From Wolbachia endosymbiont of Folsomia candida (GTDB taxonomy: Bacteria > Pseudomonadota > Alphaproteobacteria > Rickettsiales > Anaplasmataceae), in contig NZ_CP015510.2 of assembly GCF_001931755.2 (NCBI RefSeq), positions 930,001 through 994,000 of the forward strand: DNA of 64,000 nucleotides, written 5' to 3'. Positions 1-9,315 of this stretch are shown one piece after another. Position numbers and translations under genes: made by a program. Under the pieces are notes generated by a model. The model saw nothing but the letters and a program-made list of their open reading frames with translations, was not told the origin of the DNA and ran no database searches. Numbering within the stretch: the first letter of the stretch is position 1; the number at the start of each line of letters is the position of its first letter.

Positions 1-1
1 A

Positions 2-838
2 AAAAAATTCGACCAAGAAAAATATGGATTAAAAACAATTACTACTATCAATGAGCCACCACAAAATAAAGATGTGCCAGAACTTCTAGCAAAATTAAAA
101 TCAGTAAATACTGATGGTATGAGTGAACAGACTAAGAAACACCTGATAGAAGCTGGACTACTAGAGGAAATTTCAACAGATGTAAAAACAGAGGAAGTTT
201 CTACTGATAGTGAGCAGCCTTCATCACCTAACAGTGGAAGTGACTCTGGTTTCTCATCTCCTACTCACACTAGCCATAGCGAATCTCAGGTAGATACAGA
301 AGAGCTAGAGGAAAGATTAACTAATATCGTCGAACAAAACCTGATTGATTTTGATCAAGAATTAGAAACAGCAGAAGAATGGGATTCTACATATGATTTT
401 CCACTACATGATGACAGTGGATTTGAGGAAGAATTAGAAGCCTTGGAAACGCTAAGTAAAGAATTTGAAGATGAGGAAAAAAATGAACAGATTCACTCAG
501 AAACTGCAACTGCAGAATTAAAGAATGCTCCAGCTGATCAAGTAATGAGTGAATTAAAGGAAGCATTGAATCCAGATAGCAGAGAAATACCTCAAGGTAG
601 CAAACTAGGTGAGTTGCTAAAAAAGAATGCAGCACAACTAGAAATTGGAGTAATAGAAGGAGAAGATACTTCAGAAAAATCTGCTATTGCTGATGGTTCT
701 GCTATTGGCGATGGTTTTGACCGTAATAGAGTTAAACGTGGTAATCAAGGCATACAATTATCTAAAAAAATTCGGCAGCCTTGGGTTGAACGTGTTACTA
801 CAACACCAACAAATGATAAAGATAAAGGCATCTCGTAA
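2..838 (+). CDS. C-terminal part of an acidic hypothetical protein (5' end outside window)
   Basis: The reading frame is open from base 2 to the TAA at 836-838, so this is the end of a longer gene. A GTG at 74 is in frame, but the frame continues upstream without a stop, so it is unlikely to be the true start. The visible 278 residues are rich in Glu, Asp and Ser, with no membrane segment and no motif I recognise; the last 40 residues become basic. Such low-complexity acidic proteins are common among Wolbachia accessory genes, but the function is unknown. It converges with addB, 21 bp away. Confidence 0.6.
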   Translation, partial: KKFDQEKYGLKTITTINEPPQNKDVPELLAKLKSVNTDGMSEQTKKHLIEAGLLEEISTDVKTEEVSTDSEQPSSPNSGSDSGFSSPTHTSHSESQVDTEELEERLTNIVEQNLIDFDQELETAEEWDSTYDFPLHDDSGFEEELEALETLSKEFEDEEKNEQIHSETATAELKNAPADQVMSELKEALNPDSREIPQGSKLGELLKKNAAQLEIGVIEGEDTSEKSAIADGSAIGDGFDRNRVKRGNQGIQLSKKIRQPWVERVTTTPTNDKDKGIS

Positions 839-859
839 AGGTAGAGAAAATAGTATGCT

Positions 860-3781
860 CTACAACCACTCCCCTACCCTTTCAAGGTGTTTATAACTGT
901 TAAATCTCAAGAATCTATCTAAATAAGGAGAGGCAATAAAGGGAGTGATACTACTTAAATAAGTAGATAAAAAGTCGGGTAAATCATTTTGAAATTCTTG
1001 CATTTTTTCTTTATAATTTTGTAAAGAAGTGATTTTTATTTTATCATAATCAAATTTCCAATAAGCAAGCTCCAAAACCTCCATTTTGGTGATATGCTCC
1101 ACTGCTAAAGCTTGTAAAATTAATTGCGGGAAAAATCCTGACATAACTTCTTCATTGGAAGGTGGTGAGCCAAGTTTATAATCTATGATTGCTACTTGCT
1201 TGCCAGAAAGATACTCAACTCTATCGCATTTTGCCGTTAGTAAAATTTCTTTAGATGTCATCCCAGTGCTTTGACACTGGGATCTATCACGAAAAGCATG
1301 GTCACACTCTTGAATGACACCAACTGGATAGGAAAAACTTTTTTCAAACTGAGCATGATTGCTTCTAGTCTCAACAAATTCAACAAAAGACTGAATGATC
1401 CTTTGCAGTCTTATCCACCACATATTTGAAAAATTAAACTGACTATCCAAGAATGCCTTTTGTGCTATACTGACCGGCGATTTTTTATCATGTGAGCATT
1501 TCTCAAGAATATTATGTACCATGGTACCAAATTCTAGTATCGATGGCTTAAAACTTAAGTCTCTTAATTGTTTAAGGCTGAGTATGTATTGGGCGTAAAA
1601 TGAATAAGGGTTGCGAATTAGTTTTTCAAGTGCACTGCAAGATATTACCTGCATTTTTTCTTTTCTTACTTCAATTGGAGGTTTTGGCATAGGCTGAGTG
1701 CATGGAACAACGCATTCAGGCGTATTTAATATTCTTAGCCAATCACGATACGGCTGTTTTGATAAACCACCCTCCCCTTTCTTGAGAAGCATTTCCAAGC
1801 GTTGCAATATAATTGGCTTTCTATGACTGACTGATCTTGTAATATAAACCTTACTTGCACAAAACAAATTATACAAAGTATATAAAAAATACCCCTGCTC
1901 TTCTTGCACGGAAGGAAGGTTAAATTTTTCTCTGGTAAGTGTATTCAAAAACGGACTTTGAAAGCTCGGTGGGTAGCTACCTTCATTAAATCCAGCTAGT
2001 ATTACAACTTTATTGTGGTATAAGCTAAATTTGTTTAGGTCATTTGCTACAGAAAAAAAATCTTTCTCTAAAAATAAGGTTAGAATTCTGCTATATAACT
2101 CTAAGGAGCATTTGATATTTATACTTTCACACGCACTTAAGAAATTATGGATAAAATTACCCACTTCATTATTTAGTCCTGAAAAATTTATACCAGATAG
2201 CATATTAATACATTGCAAATGAGCTCCTACCACACCGGCAATAGGACGATTTACAGAGTCAAGCAAAGAACTAAGTATTACTTCTAACTTATTGATAATT
2301 AGCAATATATCTTCTTTATATTTCAGCTTTTTGTGGCTATTAATTATACTTATAATACTTTCAAGTCCACTTGTGCTAAAGTTACGTAATATCTCTATTT
2401 CAAATTCAGATAAAATCTTATTGTACTTTTCTTCAGTATAGCCAAAAGCTACCAGACTATGTTTAAGTAGCGAAAGTAATGCCACACTACTCCAATTAGA
2501 TGTCAAAACTTCTATGCTATAAAGTAGAAGCGTTATATAAGGATAATTTTCCGACACAGCGCTGTGCTGCTTTGATAAACATGCTATACGAGTCGCAAGT
2601 AATTTATTAGTGACGAATAAAGAAACCTTTTCATAACTTTCATTTTCTATAATCAAAGCAATCACTTGCGCTTCTTCCTCCTCAGAATCGCAAGTGATAA
2701 CCTCAATGTCGCTAATATACTCGCTGTTGCCACTATATTTAGTATTAATCTCACTGAGGTCAGCCGTTATATCAAAAACATAATCATTCAATATCATCCG
2801 AGTAGCATGACACTGGGATCCAGAAAAAAATGTGTGGATTCCAGCGTCACGCGCTGGAATGACATCAAAAAGATGTGCAACATCACTTCTATCAACATTT
2901 AAATAATCCAATAAACTTTTTATGCAATATTGGTAGTGTTTTTTATCAAGTGATTTCCAATCTCCCTCTTTAATATTGAAATTAATGTTAGGTAGAATTA
3001 CTTTTCCAAATGGTAGGTCATATATGGCCTTAATAAACGATTTATAATTTTCGTCCTTGCCAACGCCAACAAAGATTACATGTTGATCTTTTTGCAGTGA
3101 AAGCACCATATTGTTTATGTAATCATGCTTATGCTCAAGTATATCAACCACTCCCAAATCTCTTAAGGTTTTACTCCAAGTTTTTACAAGTAAATTTATG
3201 AAATTTTCTATTTTTTTCGAATAACCATTGAATTGCTCACAATTTGTTATTTTATGCATCTCTGCCTTATCAAGTAATGACGAAAGGCTATAAGCTAAAT
3301 CAATTGGAAAATTATCATTATTTGTCCTGTTCCACTCTAATATAAATTCAATTAATAGCAGTGTCCTTTTAGTTGGATTTATAACTTTTATTCTGTCAAG
3401 ATTTAATATTAAATCTTCCTCATCGATATTCTCCAATGACACTATTTCTGGAAGGATAATACATTTTCCAATGTTATAATTAGATCTCTTGCATAACGCG
3501 ATTTCTGAAGGCAATTTTGTTGTCGAAGCTTGTCTCTGCTCCTCAAATACATTCGAGTATTCTGCGGTGCTCGCCTGCACCTCTCCTAAAAATTTATCAT
3601 CATAAACAGGCTCTGCAAGGGATCTATTCTTAAATGCGCTGAGTAACGCAACTACATCCCTCTTGCAAGGCAGTATTATTTTTAATTCAGGAATCTTATC
3701 CCTTTCATATTCAGAGAATATGTGATTGACCAGCACATCGAAAAAAGATTCGTCTAAGCTGATAGTAAAAACTTTACCCAT
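860..3781 (-). CDS. addB: Double-strand break repair protein AddB
   Basis: AddB is the partner of AddA in the alphaproteobacterial helicase-nuclease that resects double-strand ends for RecA recombination. At 973 residues it is close to the usual length of about 1000. The N-terminus (VFTISLDESFFDVL) and the C-terminal PD-(D/E)XK nuclease core (CDRVEYL followed by VAIIDYKLGSPPS near residues 850-875) fit the family. Two palindromic repeats are inserted in frame, at about residues 305-329 and 832-843, adding [14 protein letters not shown] and DRSQCQSTGM-like peptides. The addA partner is not in this window. The start is the ATG at 3781; no other gene overlaps it. Confidence 0.85.
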   Translation of the reverse strand: MGKVFTISLDESFFDVLVNHIFSEYERDKIPELKIILPCKRDVVALLSAFKNRSLAEPVYDDKFLGEVQASTAEYSNVFEEQRQASTTKLPSEIALCKRSNYNIGKCIILPEIVSLENIDEEDLILNLDRIKVINPTKRTLLLIEFILEWNRTNNDNFPIDLAYSLSSLLDKAEMHKITNCEQFNGYSKKIENFINLLVKTWSKTLRDLGVVDILEHKHDYINNMVLSLQKDQHVIFVGVGKDENYKSFIKAIYDLPFGKVILPNINFNIKEGDWKSLDKKHYQYCIKSLLDYLNVDRSDVAHLFDVIPARDAGIHTFFSGSQCHATRMILNDYVFDITADLSEINTKYSGNSEYISDIEVITCDSEEEEAQVIALIIENESYEKVSLFVTNKLLATRIACLSKQHSAVSENYPYITLLLYSIEVLTSNWSSVALLSLLKHSLVAFGYTEEKYNKILSEFEIEILRNFSTSGLESIISIINSHKKLKYKEDILLIINKLEVILSSLLDSVNRPIAGVVGAHLQCINMLSGINFSGLNNEVGNFIHNFLSACESINIKCSLELYSRILTLFLEKDFFSVANDLNKFSLYHNKVVILAGFNEGSYPPSFQSPFLNTLTREKFNLPSVQEEQGYFLYTLYNLFCASKVYITRSVSHRKPIILQRLEMLLKKGEGGLSKQPYRDWLRILNTPECVVPCTQPMPKPPIEVRKEKMQVISCSALEKLIRNPYSFYAQYILSLKQLRDLSFKPSILEFGTMVHNILEKCSHDKKSPVSIAQKAFLDSQFNFSNMWWIRLQRIIQSFVEFVETRSNHAQFEKSFSYPVGVIQECDHAFRDRSQCQSTGMTSKEILLTAKCDRVEYLSGKQVAIIDYKLGSPPSNEEVMSGFFPQLILQALAVEHITKMEVLELAYWKFDYDKIKITSLQNYKEKMQEFQNDLPDFLSTYLSSITPFIASPYLDRFLRFNSYKHLERVGEWL
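1253..1286. repeat. Wolbachia palindromic element inside addB
   Basis: The arms TGTCATCCCAGTG and CACTGGGAT form a palindrome around a short centre. The insert keeps the addB frame and adds about 11 residues just before the nuclease core. It matches the WPE copies elsewhere in the window. Confidence 0.85.
2793..2866. repeat. Paired Wolbachia palindromic elements inside addB
   Basis: Two adjacent WPE-type units are read in frame through addB. One is a degenerate unit with the arm TGACACTGGGATCC; the other is a clean unit with arms ATTCCAGCG and CGCTGGAATGACA. They encode the [11 protein letters not shown] and SGSQCHATRM peptides. Confidence 0.8.
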
Positions 3782-3870
3782 TTGAATACAAGAATTGAAA
3801 TGATATTTTATTGTACAGAACTTACTTTTTCTTGAAATAAAATATTACTGTGGTTAAAACAAAAAATAAG

Positions 3871-3890
3871 CCGCCTTTTTACAGGCGGCT
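3871..3890 (-). terminator. Rho-independent terminator of the ankyrin gene
   Basis: A perfect 7-bp GC-rich stem (GCCGCCT/AGGCGGC) with a 6-nt loop lies 5 bp past the stop of the minus-strand ankyrin gene. It is followed on that strand by a T-rich run (TTATTTTTTGTTTT). Confidence 0.85.
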
Positions 3891-3895
3891 ATGTA

Positions 3896-6800
3896 TTATA
3901 AAATGCAAGGAGTAGTGGCAAGGGGGGAAACATTTACTCCTGTTATACTGCTGCTCACTGTCTTTTCCTTATCTGTACCTACTGCTCTTCGGCAATGTGA
4001 AAGGTCAGATCTAGTTCTTGATCTAAAATCTCCATTATGTGCACTGGTTTCCTCACGAGCGTTGGTGACTTTTTGTTCACAATGGTCCGTGAATGTAAAT
4101 GTAGGTGGGTTCGCTTGAGAAAAAGTGGACGTTCTAGATCTAGTATCCTGAGAAGACATCGAAGTTTCTGGAGAAAGCACTTGATTTTGCCTTCTTAACT
4201 TTCCAATCCCATGTCTACGTGTAGACTGCCCTTTTGCAGCTTGTTCATCTGTATCAGTTGTGTTTGTACTTTCGTCCATTCGTTCTTGAGAGCTTCTGTT
4301 ACTAAGATCTAATTTCTTAATTCCATTAAGAATTTCCAATTCTTTCACGACTTGCCGCAGAAGGTCATCACGCTCTCTTTCAGTCATATAACCTTTCTTA
4401 CTTTCGCCTGTAATTTCTTCTATTTTATTTTCAATTTGATTTATTTTTTTATTATAATTTTGTATCTCACTCTTTAATTTGCCCTCCTTTCTCTCGAGGT
4501 AACAATTTAAGAATACTAACGAAATTGCAACACAAGAACAAAAAATTGCCACATAACTTGCAGCTATTTTTCCTGGAGAGTTTCCCATATCGGAAAGTAT
4601 CAAACTTGTTACTATTACACCAGCAATTGATGAAAGTACGCTATTAATTCGTGAAATCCATTTATGACGCCATTGATCCTTCTTTTCAAGCAGGTGATAT
4701 TTTTGTTCTAACTTTTCCTTTTTTTCACAAAAAGCATTTAGGAACAATTGCATAATATTTGTATCAGGGTTGCCCAAAACGTAATCTAAAACTGTTTTGC
4801 CACCCTTATCTTTTATATCAAAGTTTACCTCCTCATTTACAACTTGCTCTCCATTTTCTTTTTTTATATATAACAGTGATTTAATTACCTTTTTCTTCAG
4901 ATGTTGATTTTGTTGTCTTTTCTCTGATATTATGTATTCACTCCCTCTATTACCAAGTTCACTATCATTCATGACAGCGCAATGCAGTGGAGTTCTTCCT
5001 AAGCGATCTTTACTATTGATTTCTTTTTTCAATATTCCAGATTTTTTTATGGAGTCACAAAGAAATTGAATAACTTCGTCATTATAGCACATAGAAGCCA
5101 GATGCAATGGCGTTTGGCCATATCTATTTTCTGAAGTTATTTTTTTACAAATATCCACAGGAGATATATAGTCGACCTCTAAAACTAACGAAATCTTTTC
5201 AACGAGATATTCAATACACGCCGTGTTTCCACTAATAGCAGCCATGTGCAGTATTAAGTTGCTATCTATATCCTCGTTAATAAGGTAAACAAGATTTTCA
5301 TCTTCTACCTCAAACTGATCCTTTATAAGGTTAATAAGAGAGTTGACACACTCTTTGTTGCCGCTTAAGGCAGCTAAATGCAATAAATTTCTTCCTCTTT
5401 TATTTACGCTTTGTATTGATTCTTTAATCTCAATATTAGTGTTCTTAATTTTTTCTACTATAAGATCAAAGCATTCTACATTTCCACTTAGCACAGCCAA
5501 GTGTAGCAACATTTCTCCATTCTCATCTTGCTGAATAAGGACATCTTCTATATTTTCTTTGATGCCATATTTTTTTTGCTTGATTATCTCTATAAGGTAT
5601 TCCAGACACTCTACATTACCACTCAAAGTAGCTGAATGCATCGCAGTTTCACCATTTTTATTTTTTTGAAAAATCCATTTACTGAGATCGATTCCATTAC
5701 TTTTTATTTCTTCTATAAGTAGTTCAAGACACTTTTTATCGCTAAATTGAGCAGCTAAATGCAGCGGCGTGTTTCCATCACAATCAGTTGCAATCATGTC
5801 AGCAGGAAAATTTTTAATTAAAAATTCTAGACAGTCCTTATTACCACTCATAGCAGATAGATGTACTAACGTTCTATTATCATCATGTTCGATATTCTTA
5901 TCAGCACCCAAAGCAAGCAACTTTTTGACAGCTTCTACGTGACCATGCATAGCCGCATAACGTAATGCAGTATTTTTATCAACGCTATTTTGAGTATTAA
6001 TATCTGCACCTTTTGATATTAGTGCTCCAATGCATACCTCGTTACTATTTATCGCTGCTAAATGTAATGGTGTATAACCGAGCTTATTACTTTTATTGAC
6101 CACAGTTAATGCATCAGTCATTAATGTTGCTGACATTTTTTCTATTAAAAATGTTATGGCATCGGAATGCCTCTCTTTGTTTTCAATTGCTTCGATACTT
6201 GCTATGTGATGTAACGGAGTATCGCCATTATTGTTTTCTGTGAATGCTATGTGATCGCCAATTATACGCTTTATACATTCTTTGTTACCAGATTTTGCAG
6301 CATAATGTAGCAAGTTATTTCCATATTTATCTTTCTTGTGAATTTCATTTTCAAATTGAAAAACTCCATTCTCCTTAAATTTATCCATGAGATAATTAAG
6401 GAACTTTATATTACCACTTTGGGCAACAAAGTGCAGTTCACTTCTGTTATATATGTCATCAGAAAACCTTGCTCCTTCTTTGAGTAATAATTCAAAGCAT
6501 TCTTTATTACCAAATTGAGCAGCATAATGTAGTGCAGTTTTTCCATATCTATCCTTTTTGTTAATTTCTTCCTCTAATTTTCCTTGATTTTTTAAGAAAT
6601 CTACTATTATCTTTAAAGGTTTTGATTTTCCTTGCTTAGCTACATAATTTAATATCAATTTTTCTTCCATATAGCCAAGCAGATAAAGTATATTTTCTTT
6701 ATCATCTCTTTCAGCAGCTATTGTGAGGAATGAATGCCCATCATTACTTGTAATGTCCCATTCTTGATTTGAGAAGCGATCAATGAGCATGGATGGTATA

Positions 6801-7165
6801 TCTTTTGGGTTACTTTGTAATTCTTGTATGATTTCATCAAGAGGCATCAAAAAATTTTCTTGTGATATCTCATTAACGCGATCATACAACTTCACTAAAT
6901 CTTCTTTTGTTATATAATTTTCACTACTTATGGAAAAATCTGCTTGTGAGTCAATACTTTGCTGTTTTGCAAGGTTGAAAGATGAGTTAAGAAAAGAACT
7001 ACGTCTTAGATTAAATGTTGAACCTAATCGGTTATTACTTGATGGCCCACTAATAGGGCTACTACGTGTTCTTTGATCTTCATTAACACTTAATGTATTT
7101 TGATTTGTTGTACCAGTGCCAGAATTAATTGATATATTGTTTGTGTTTGTCATATCATTACCCAT
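3896..7165 (-). CDS. Large ankyrin-repeat protein with C-terminal membrane anchor
   Basis: This 1089-residue protein has a Ser/Thr/Asn-rich N-terminus of about 85 residues. A long run of ankyrin repeats covers about residues 135-790 (cores such as GKTALHYAAQFGN, NTPLHLAAQFSD, GRNLLHLAALSGN). Two predicted membrane segments follow at about 838-858 and 868-890, then a short coiled coil and a polar, Arg/Ser/Thr-rich tail. Ankyrin solenoids bind proteins, and in Wolbachia they are candidate host-facing factors; the target is unknown. The gene has its own terminator and stands alone. Spacing between repeats varies, with insertions of 10-20 residues. The ATG at 7165 is the first start in the frame. 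Confidence 0.88.
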   Translation of the reverse strand: MGNDMTNTNNISINSGTGTTNQNTLSVNEDQRTRSSPISGPSSNNRLGSTFNLRRSSFLNSSFNLAKQQSIDSQADFSISSENYITKEDLVKLYDRVNEISQENFLMPLDEIIQELQSNPKDIPSMLIDRFSNQEWDITSNDGHSFLTIAAERDDKENILYLLGYMEEKLILNYVAKQGKSKPLKIIVDFLKNQGKLEEEINKKDRYGKTALHYAAQFGNKECFELLLKEGARFSDDIYNRSELHFVAQSGNIKFLNYLMDKFKENGVFQFENEIHKKDKYGNNLLHYAAKSGNKECIKRIIGDHIAFTENNNGDTPLHHIASIEAIENKERHSDAITFLIEKMSATLMTDALTVVNKSNKLGYTPLHLAAINSNEVCIGALISKGADINTQNSVDKNTALRYAAMHGHVEAVKKLLALGADKNIEHDDNRTLVHLSAMSGNKDCLEFLIKNFPADMIATDCDGNTPLHLAAQFSDKKCLELLIEEIKSNGIDLSKWIFQKNKNGETAMHSATLSGNVECLEYLIEIIKQKKYGIKENIEDVLIQQDENGEMLLHLAVLSGNVECFDLIVEKIKNTNIEIKESIQSVNKRGRNLLHLAALSGNKECVNSLINLIKDQFEVEDENLVYLINEDIDSNLILHMAAISGNTACIEYLVEKISLVLEVDYISPVDICKKITSENRYGQTPLHLASMCYNDEVIQFLCDSIKKSGILKKEINSKDRLGRTPLHCAVMNDSELGNRGSEYIISEKRQQNQHLKKKVIKSLLYIKKENGEQVVNEEVNFDIKDKGGKTVLDYVLGNPDTNIMQLFLNAFCEKKEKLEQKYHLLEKKDQWRHKWISRINSVLSSIAGVIVTSLILSDMGNSPGKIAASYVAIFCSCVAISLVFLNCYLERKEGKLKSEIQNYNKKINQIENKIEEITGESKKGYMTERERDDLLRQVVKELEILNGIKKLDLSNRSSQERMDESTNTTDTDEQAAKGQSTRRHGIGKLRRQNQVLSPETSMSSQDTRSRTSTFSQANPPTFTFTDHCEQKVTNAREETSAHNGDFRSRTRSDLSHCRRAVGTDKEKTVSSSITGVNVSPLATTPCIL

Positions 7166-7322
7166 AATAAATTAATAAGCATGTTAGTATGATAATTTTT
7201 TATGGTAAACGTTTAGTTAAAACAGAAGTAACAGCTATCTTTCATCTACTTTTATTGTATTACCCATCAGATTTATACTTGTTTGCTGGTTAATTACTGG
7301 ATTCGAACGAACCATTTTTCTA

Positions 7323-7351
7323 TTGATTTTTTCTGATATTTATGGTAAAAT
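7323..7351 (+). promoter_or_regulatory. Sigma-70-type promoter for the Gly/His-rich gene
   Basis: The -35 TTGATT (7323-7328) and -10 TAAAAT (7346-7351) are separated by 17 bp. The predicted start of transcription is about 22 bp before the ATG at 7380. Confidence 0.55.
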
Positions 7352-7379
7352 AAATACTAAAGATTTAGAATGAAAAGTT

Positions 7380-7883
7380 ATGGGTCCAGATACCGGAATG
7401 TTACAAGCTATGGATCAACATCAAGAAGCTGCTGGAGAAAAAGGTGGCTTTGGTCTTGGCCATAGTGATTCTATTGCAACAATTACAGAAGGTTTAAAAT
7501 GGTTTTTCACTTTTTTTGAAGGAGCAATAGCTGCTTATAATAATGTGTTTGAAGGTTTGGTAAGTGGTAGTAGCTTAGCAACATTATTTGGAAAGTCAGG
7601 CAATATGTTTGGCATAAAAATTTTTGAGGCACTAGCAGAATTTTTCTCAGGTGGAGGTGGAGGAGAAGGTGGTGATGGAGGAGCTCCACAGGATGATGGC
7701 GGTGGAGAACATGATCCAAGTAATCATCCAAATTTCAATGATCAAATGGGTCATGATTTTAATGATTTTGCTGGCGGTGGTGCACATCATGAACAAGATT
7801 ATAGTCAAGGCCAATCTTTTTCACCAGGTCCTTCACCATCTGTTGGTGATGATCATGACCATGGAGCTGCACTTGGTGGCTGA
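7380..7883 (+). CDS. Gly/Asp/His-rich hypothetical protein
   Basis: A 167-residue protein I do not recognise. The first 90 residues include two hydrophobic or amphipathic stretches (about 36-55 and 75-90), which could be membrane-interacting helices. The rest is low-complexity: a GGGGGEGG run, then repeated His-Asp, His-Glu and Gly-Pro clusters ending in DDHDHGAALGG. The His/Asp-rich tail could bind divalent metal; that is inference. No standard signal peptide is visible. A well-spaced promoter precedes it and a WPE follows it, so it looks like a single-gene unit. Codon use does not stand out. Confidence 0.6.
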   Translation: MGPDTGMLQAMDQHQEAAGEKGGFGLGHSDSIATITEGLKWFFTFFEGAIAAYNNVFEGLVSGSSLATLFGKSGNMFGIKIFEALAEFFSGGGGGEGGDGGAPQDDGGGEHDPSNHPNFNDQMGHDFNDFAGGGAHHEQDYSQGQSFSPGPSPSVGDDHDHGAALGG

Positions 7884-7947
7884 TTCTATTTATTAGGGTT
7901 AAGCATAAATAAAACCCCTAAATCCAAGATAATGTGATCTCCTAACT

Positions 7948-7980
7948 GATGTCATTCCAGTACTTGATACTGGAGTCCAG
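7948..7980. repeat. Intergenic Wolbachia palindromic element
   Basis: Arms TGTCATTCCAGTA and TACTGGAGTCC surround a short centre. The copy lies 65 bp downstream of the Gly/His-rich gene. Confidence 0.7.
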
Positions 7981-8066
7981 CGCACTTCGTTCGCAAATTA
8001 AGCTAGTGGATAAATATCAAAATTTATATCAAAACATAACACTATGGCGGGATTACACGCAAAAAT

Positions 8067-8091
8067 AGATCCCAGTGTCACGCACTGGGAT
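8067..8091. repeat. Palindromic element interrupted by IS481 copy 1
   Basis: GATCCCAGTGTCACGCACTG is the left part of a WPE. The missing end of the right arm (GGGATGACAG) resumes at 9143 on the far side of the insertion sequence. Confidence 0.85.
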
Positions 8092-9142
8092 TGTAAAGGT
8101 CAACTAATTCATTGACAAATTTTGCAAAAAGCTCAAAGGAGTAATACCTCCAAGAGCTTGATGCGGCCTGTGTTCATTGTAATAAATTAAATATCTAAAC
8201 AATTCATCCTTAAATTCTTGAACGGTCTCAAACGTTGTTCCCTCAATCAAATCATCATTTAAAGTCCGCCAAAAGCGCTCTACTTTTCCATTTGTTTGTG
8301 GTCTATATGGCCTTGTATATAAATGCTTTAAGCCAATTTCAACTAACATTCTTTCAAATGGATGTCCATCCAAATTACTTCTTGATGCAAACTCTGGTCC
8401 ATTGTCTGTCATTACTTCTTTGAACTGAATACTGTAACTTTGCTTTATATAATTAAAACATCTGAGCACTGCAAACATTACATTCAGACTCTGAATATTT
8501 TCTAAAACTTCTGCCCATGCTATACGGCTTGCATCGTCTATTACACACACTAAATAGTATCTTTTGCTCTCATTTATTATCATATCTTTACTCAAATAAT
8601 GACAGTCTATATGTGCCAATTCTCCAGCTTTTTCCCTGATTATCTTTCTCTTCACCTCTTTTTCTTTTGTGCTCAACTTATTCATGCCGGCTCTCTTAAT
8701 AATATTATATATACCAGATGGAGAAGGTGTTTTGTTGCCCAACTTTTTTGCTAGTATAGCACAAATTTCATATTTATTTATCCCTTTTTTCCGCTCCTCT
8801 ATAACTGCTTTTTCTATTTCAATATCTGTTCTTCTACTTTCCCATCTTGGACCTCTTTTTCTTGGTAAAAACTCTTTTTCTAATCCGCTATTTCTATACC
8901 TATTATAATATTTACAGAATGTTTGTCTGTTGATTCCATTAGCGTGATAAAAATCGCCTACAAATCTATAAAATGGATGCTTTTTTGCCTTTGTTTGCTC
9001 ATATTCTTTGATCAAAAATCTCCATTTACTTTGGTAATTTCTCTCTAAAGTTTTATCTTCTGTGTTTCTTCTCATACCTAACTCCCTCAAAAATGTTTCT
9101 TTTATCTTAACATTTTTGTCATCGAATTAGTTGACCTTTACA
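8092..9142 (-). mobile_element. IS481-family insertion sequence, copy 1 (1051 bp)
   Basis: The element starts TGTAAAGGTCAACTAATTC and ends with the exact reverse complement, giving 19-bp terminal inverted repeats with the TGT...ACA ends typical of IS481. It is flanked by a 5-bp target duplication, GGGAT (8087-8091 and 9143-9147). It carries one transposase gene. An identical copy with the same internal layout lies at 59560-60610. Confidence 0.93.
8104..9090 (-). CDS. IS481-family transposase, copy 1
   Basis: A 328-residue DDE transposase with an N-terminal helix-turn-helix region (RQTFCKYYNRYRNSG) and an rve-type integrase core. The catalytic residues are visible as the first Asp in AHIDCHYL, the second in VMTDNGPEFAS and the Glu in NGKVERFWRTLNDDL. 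The C-terminal YNEHRPHQALGGITP motif is typical of IS481 and IS3. The frame is intact and identical to copy 2, so the element was recently active. It fills almost the whole IS. Confidence 0.95.
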   Translation of the reverse strand: MRELGMRRNTEDKTLERNYQSKWRFLIKEYEQTKAKKHPFYRFVGDFYHANGINRQTFCKYYNRYRNSGLEKEFLPRKRGPRWESRRTDIEIEKAVIEERKKGINKYEICAILAKKLGNKTPSPSGIYNIIKRAGMNKLSTKEKEVKRKIIREKAGELAHIDCHYLSKDMIINESKRYYLVCVIDDASRIAWAEVLENIQSLNVMFAVLRCFNYIKQSYSIQFKEVMTDNGPEFASRSNLDGHPFERMLVEIGLKHLYTRPYRPQTNGKVERFWRTLNDDLIEGTTFETVQEFKDELFRYLIYYNEHRPHQALGGITPLSFLQNLSMN

Positions 9143-9303
9143 GGGATGACAGGAGGAGGACACTGAGAGACACCATTTATTTTTTTTATTCTATAAAAAA
9201 ATACTTCCCCTACATACAAAGTCCTACGTATAATGAATTTTATATCGCAGCACATTGCGAGTAACTTAGAGAAAATCCACACAAGTTCCTAATATTTATC
9301 ACT

Positions 9304-9311
9304 AAAGGAGG
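9304..9311 (+). promoter_or_regulatory. Strong ribosome binding site of the prohead protease gene
   Basis: AAAGGAGG lies 4-5 nt before the ATG at 9316. It is close to a full anti-Shine-Dalgarno match, unusual for this AT-rich window, and fixes the start codon. Confidence 0.75.
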
Positions 9312-9315
9312 CTTT

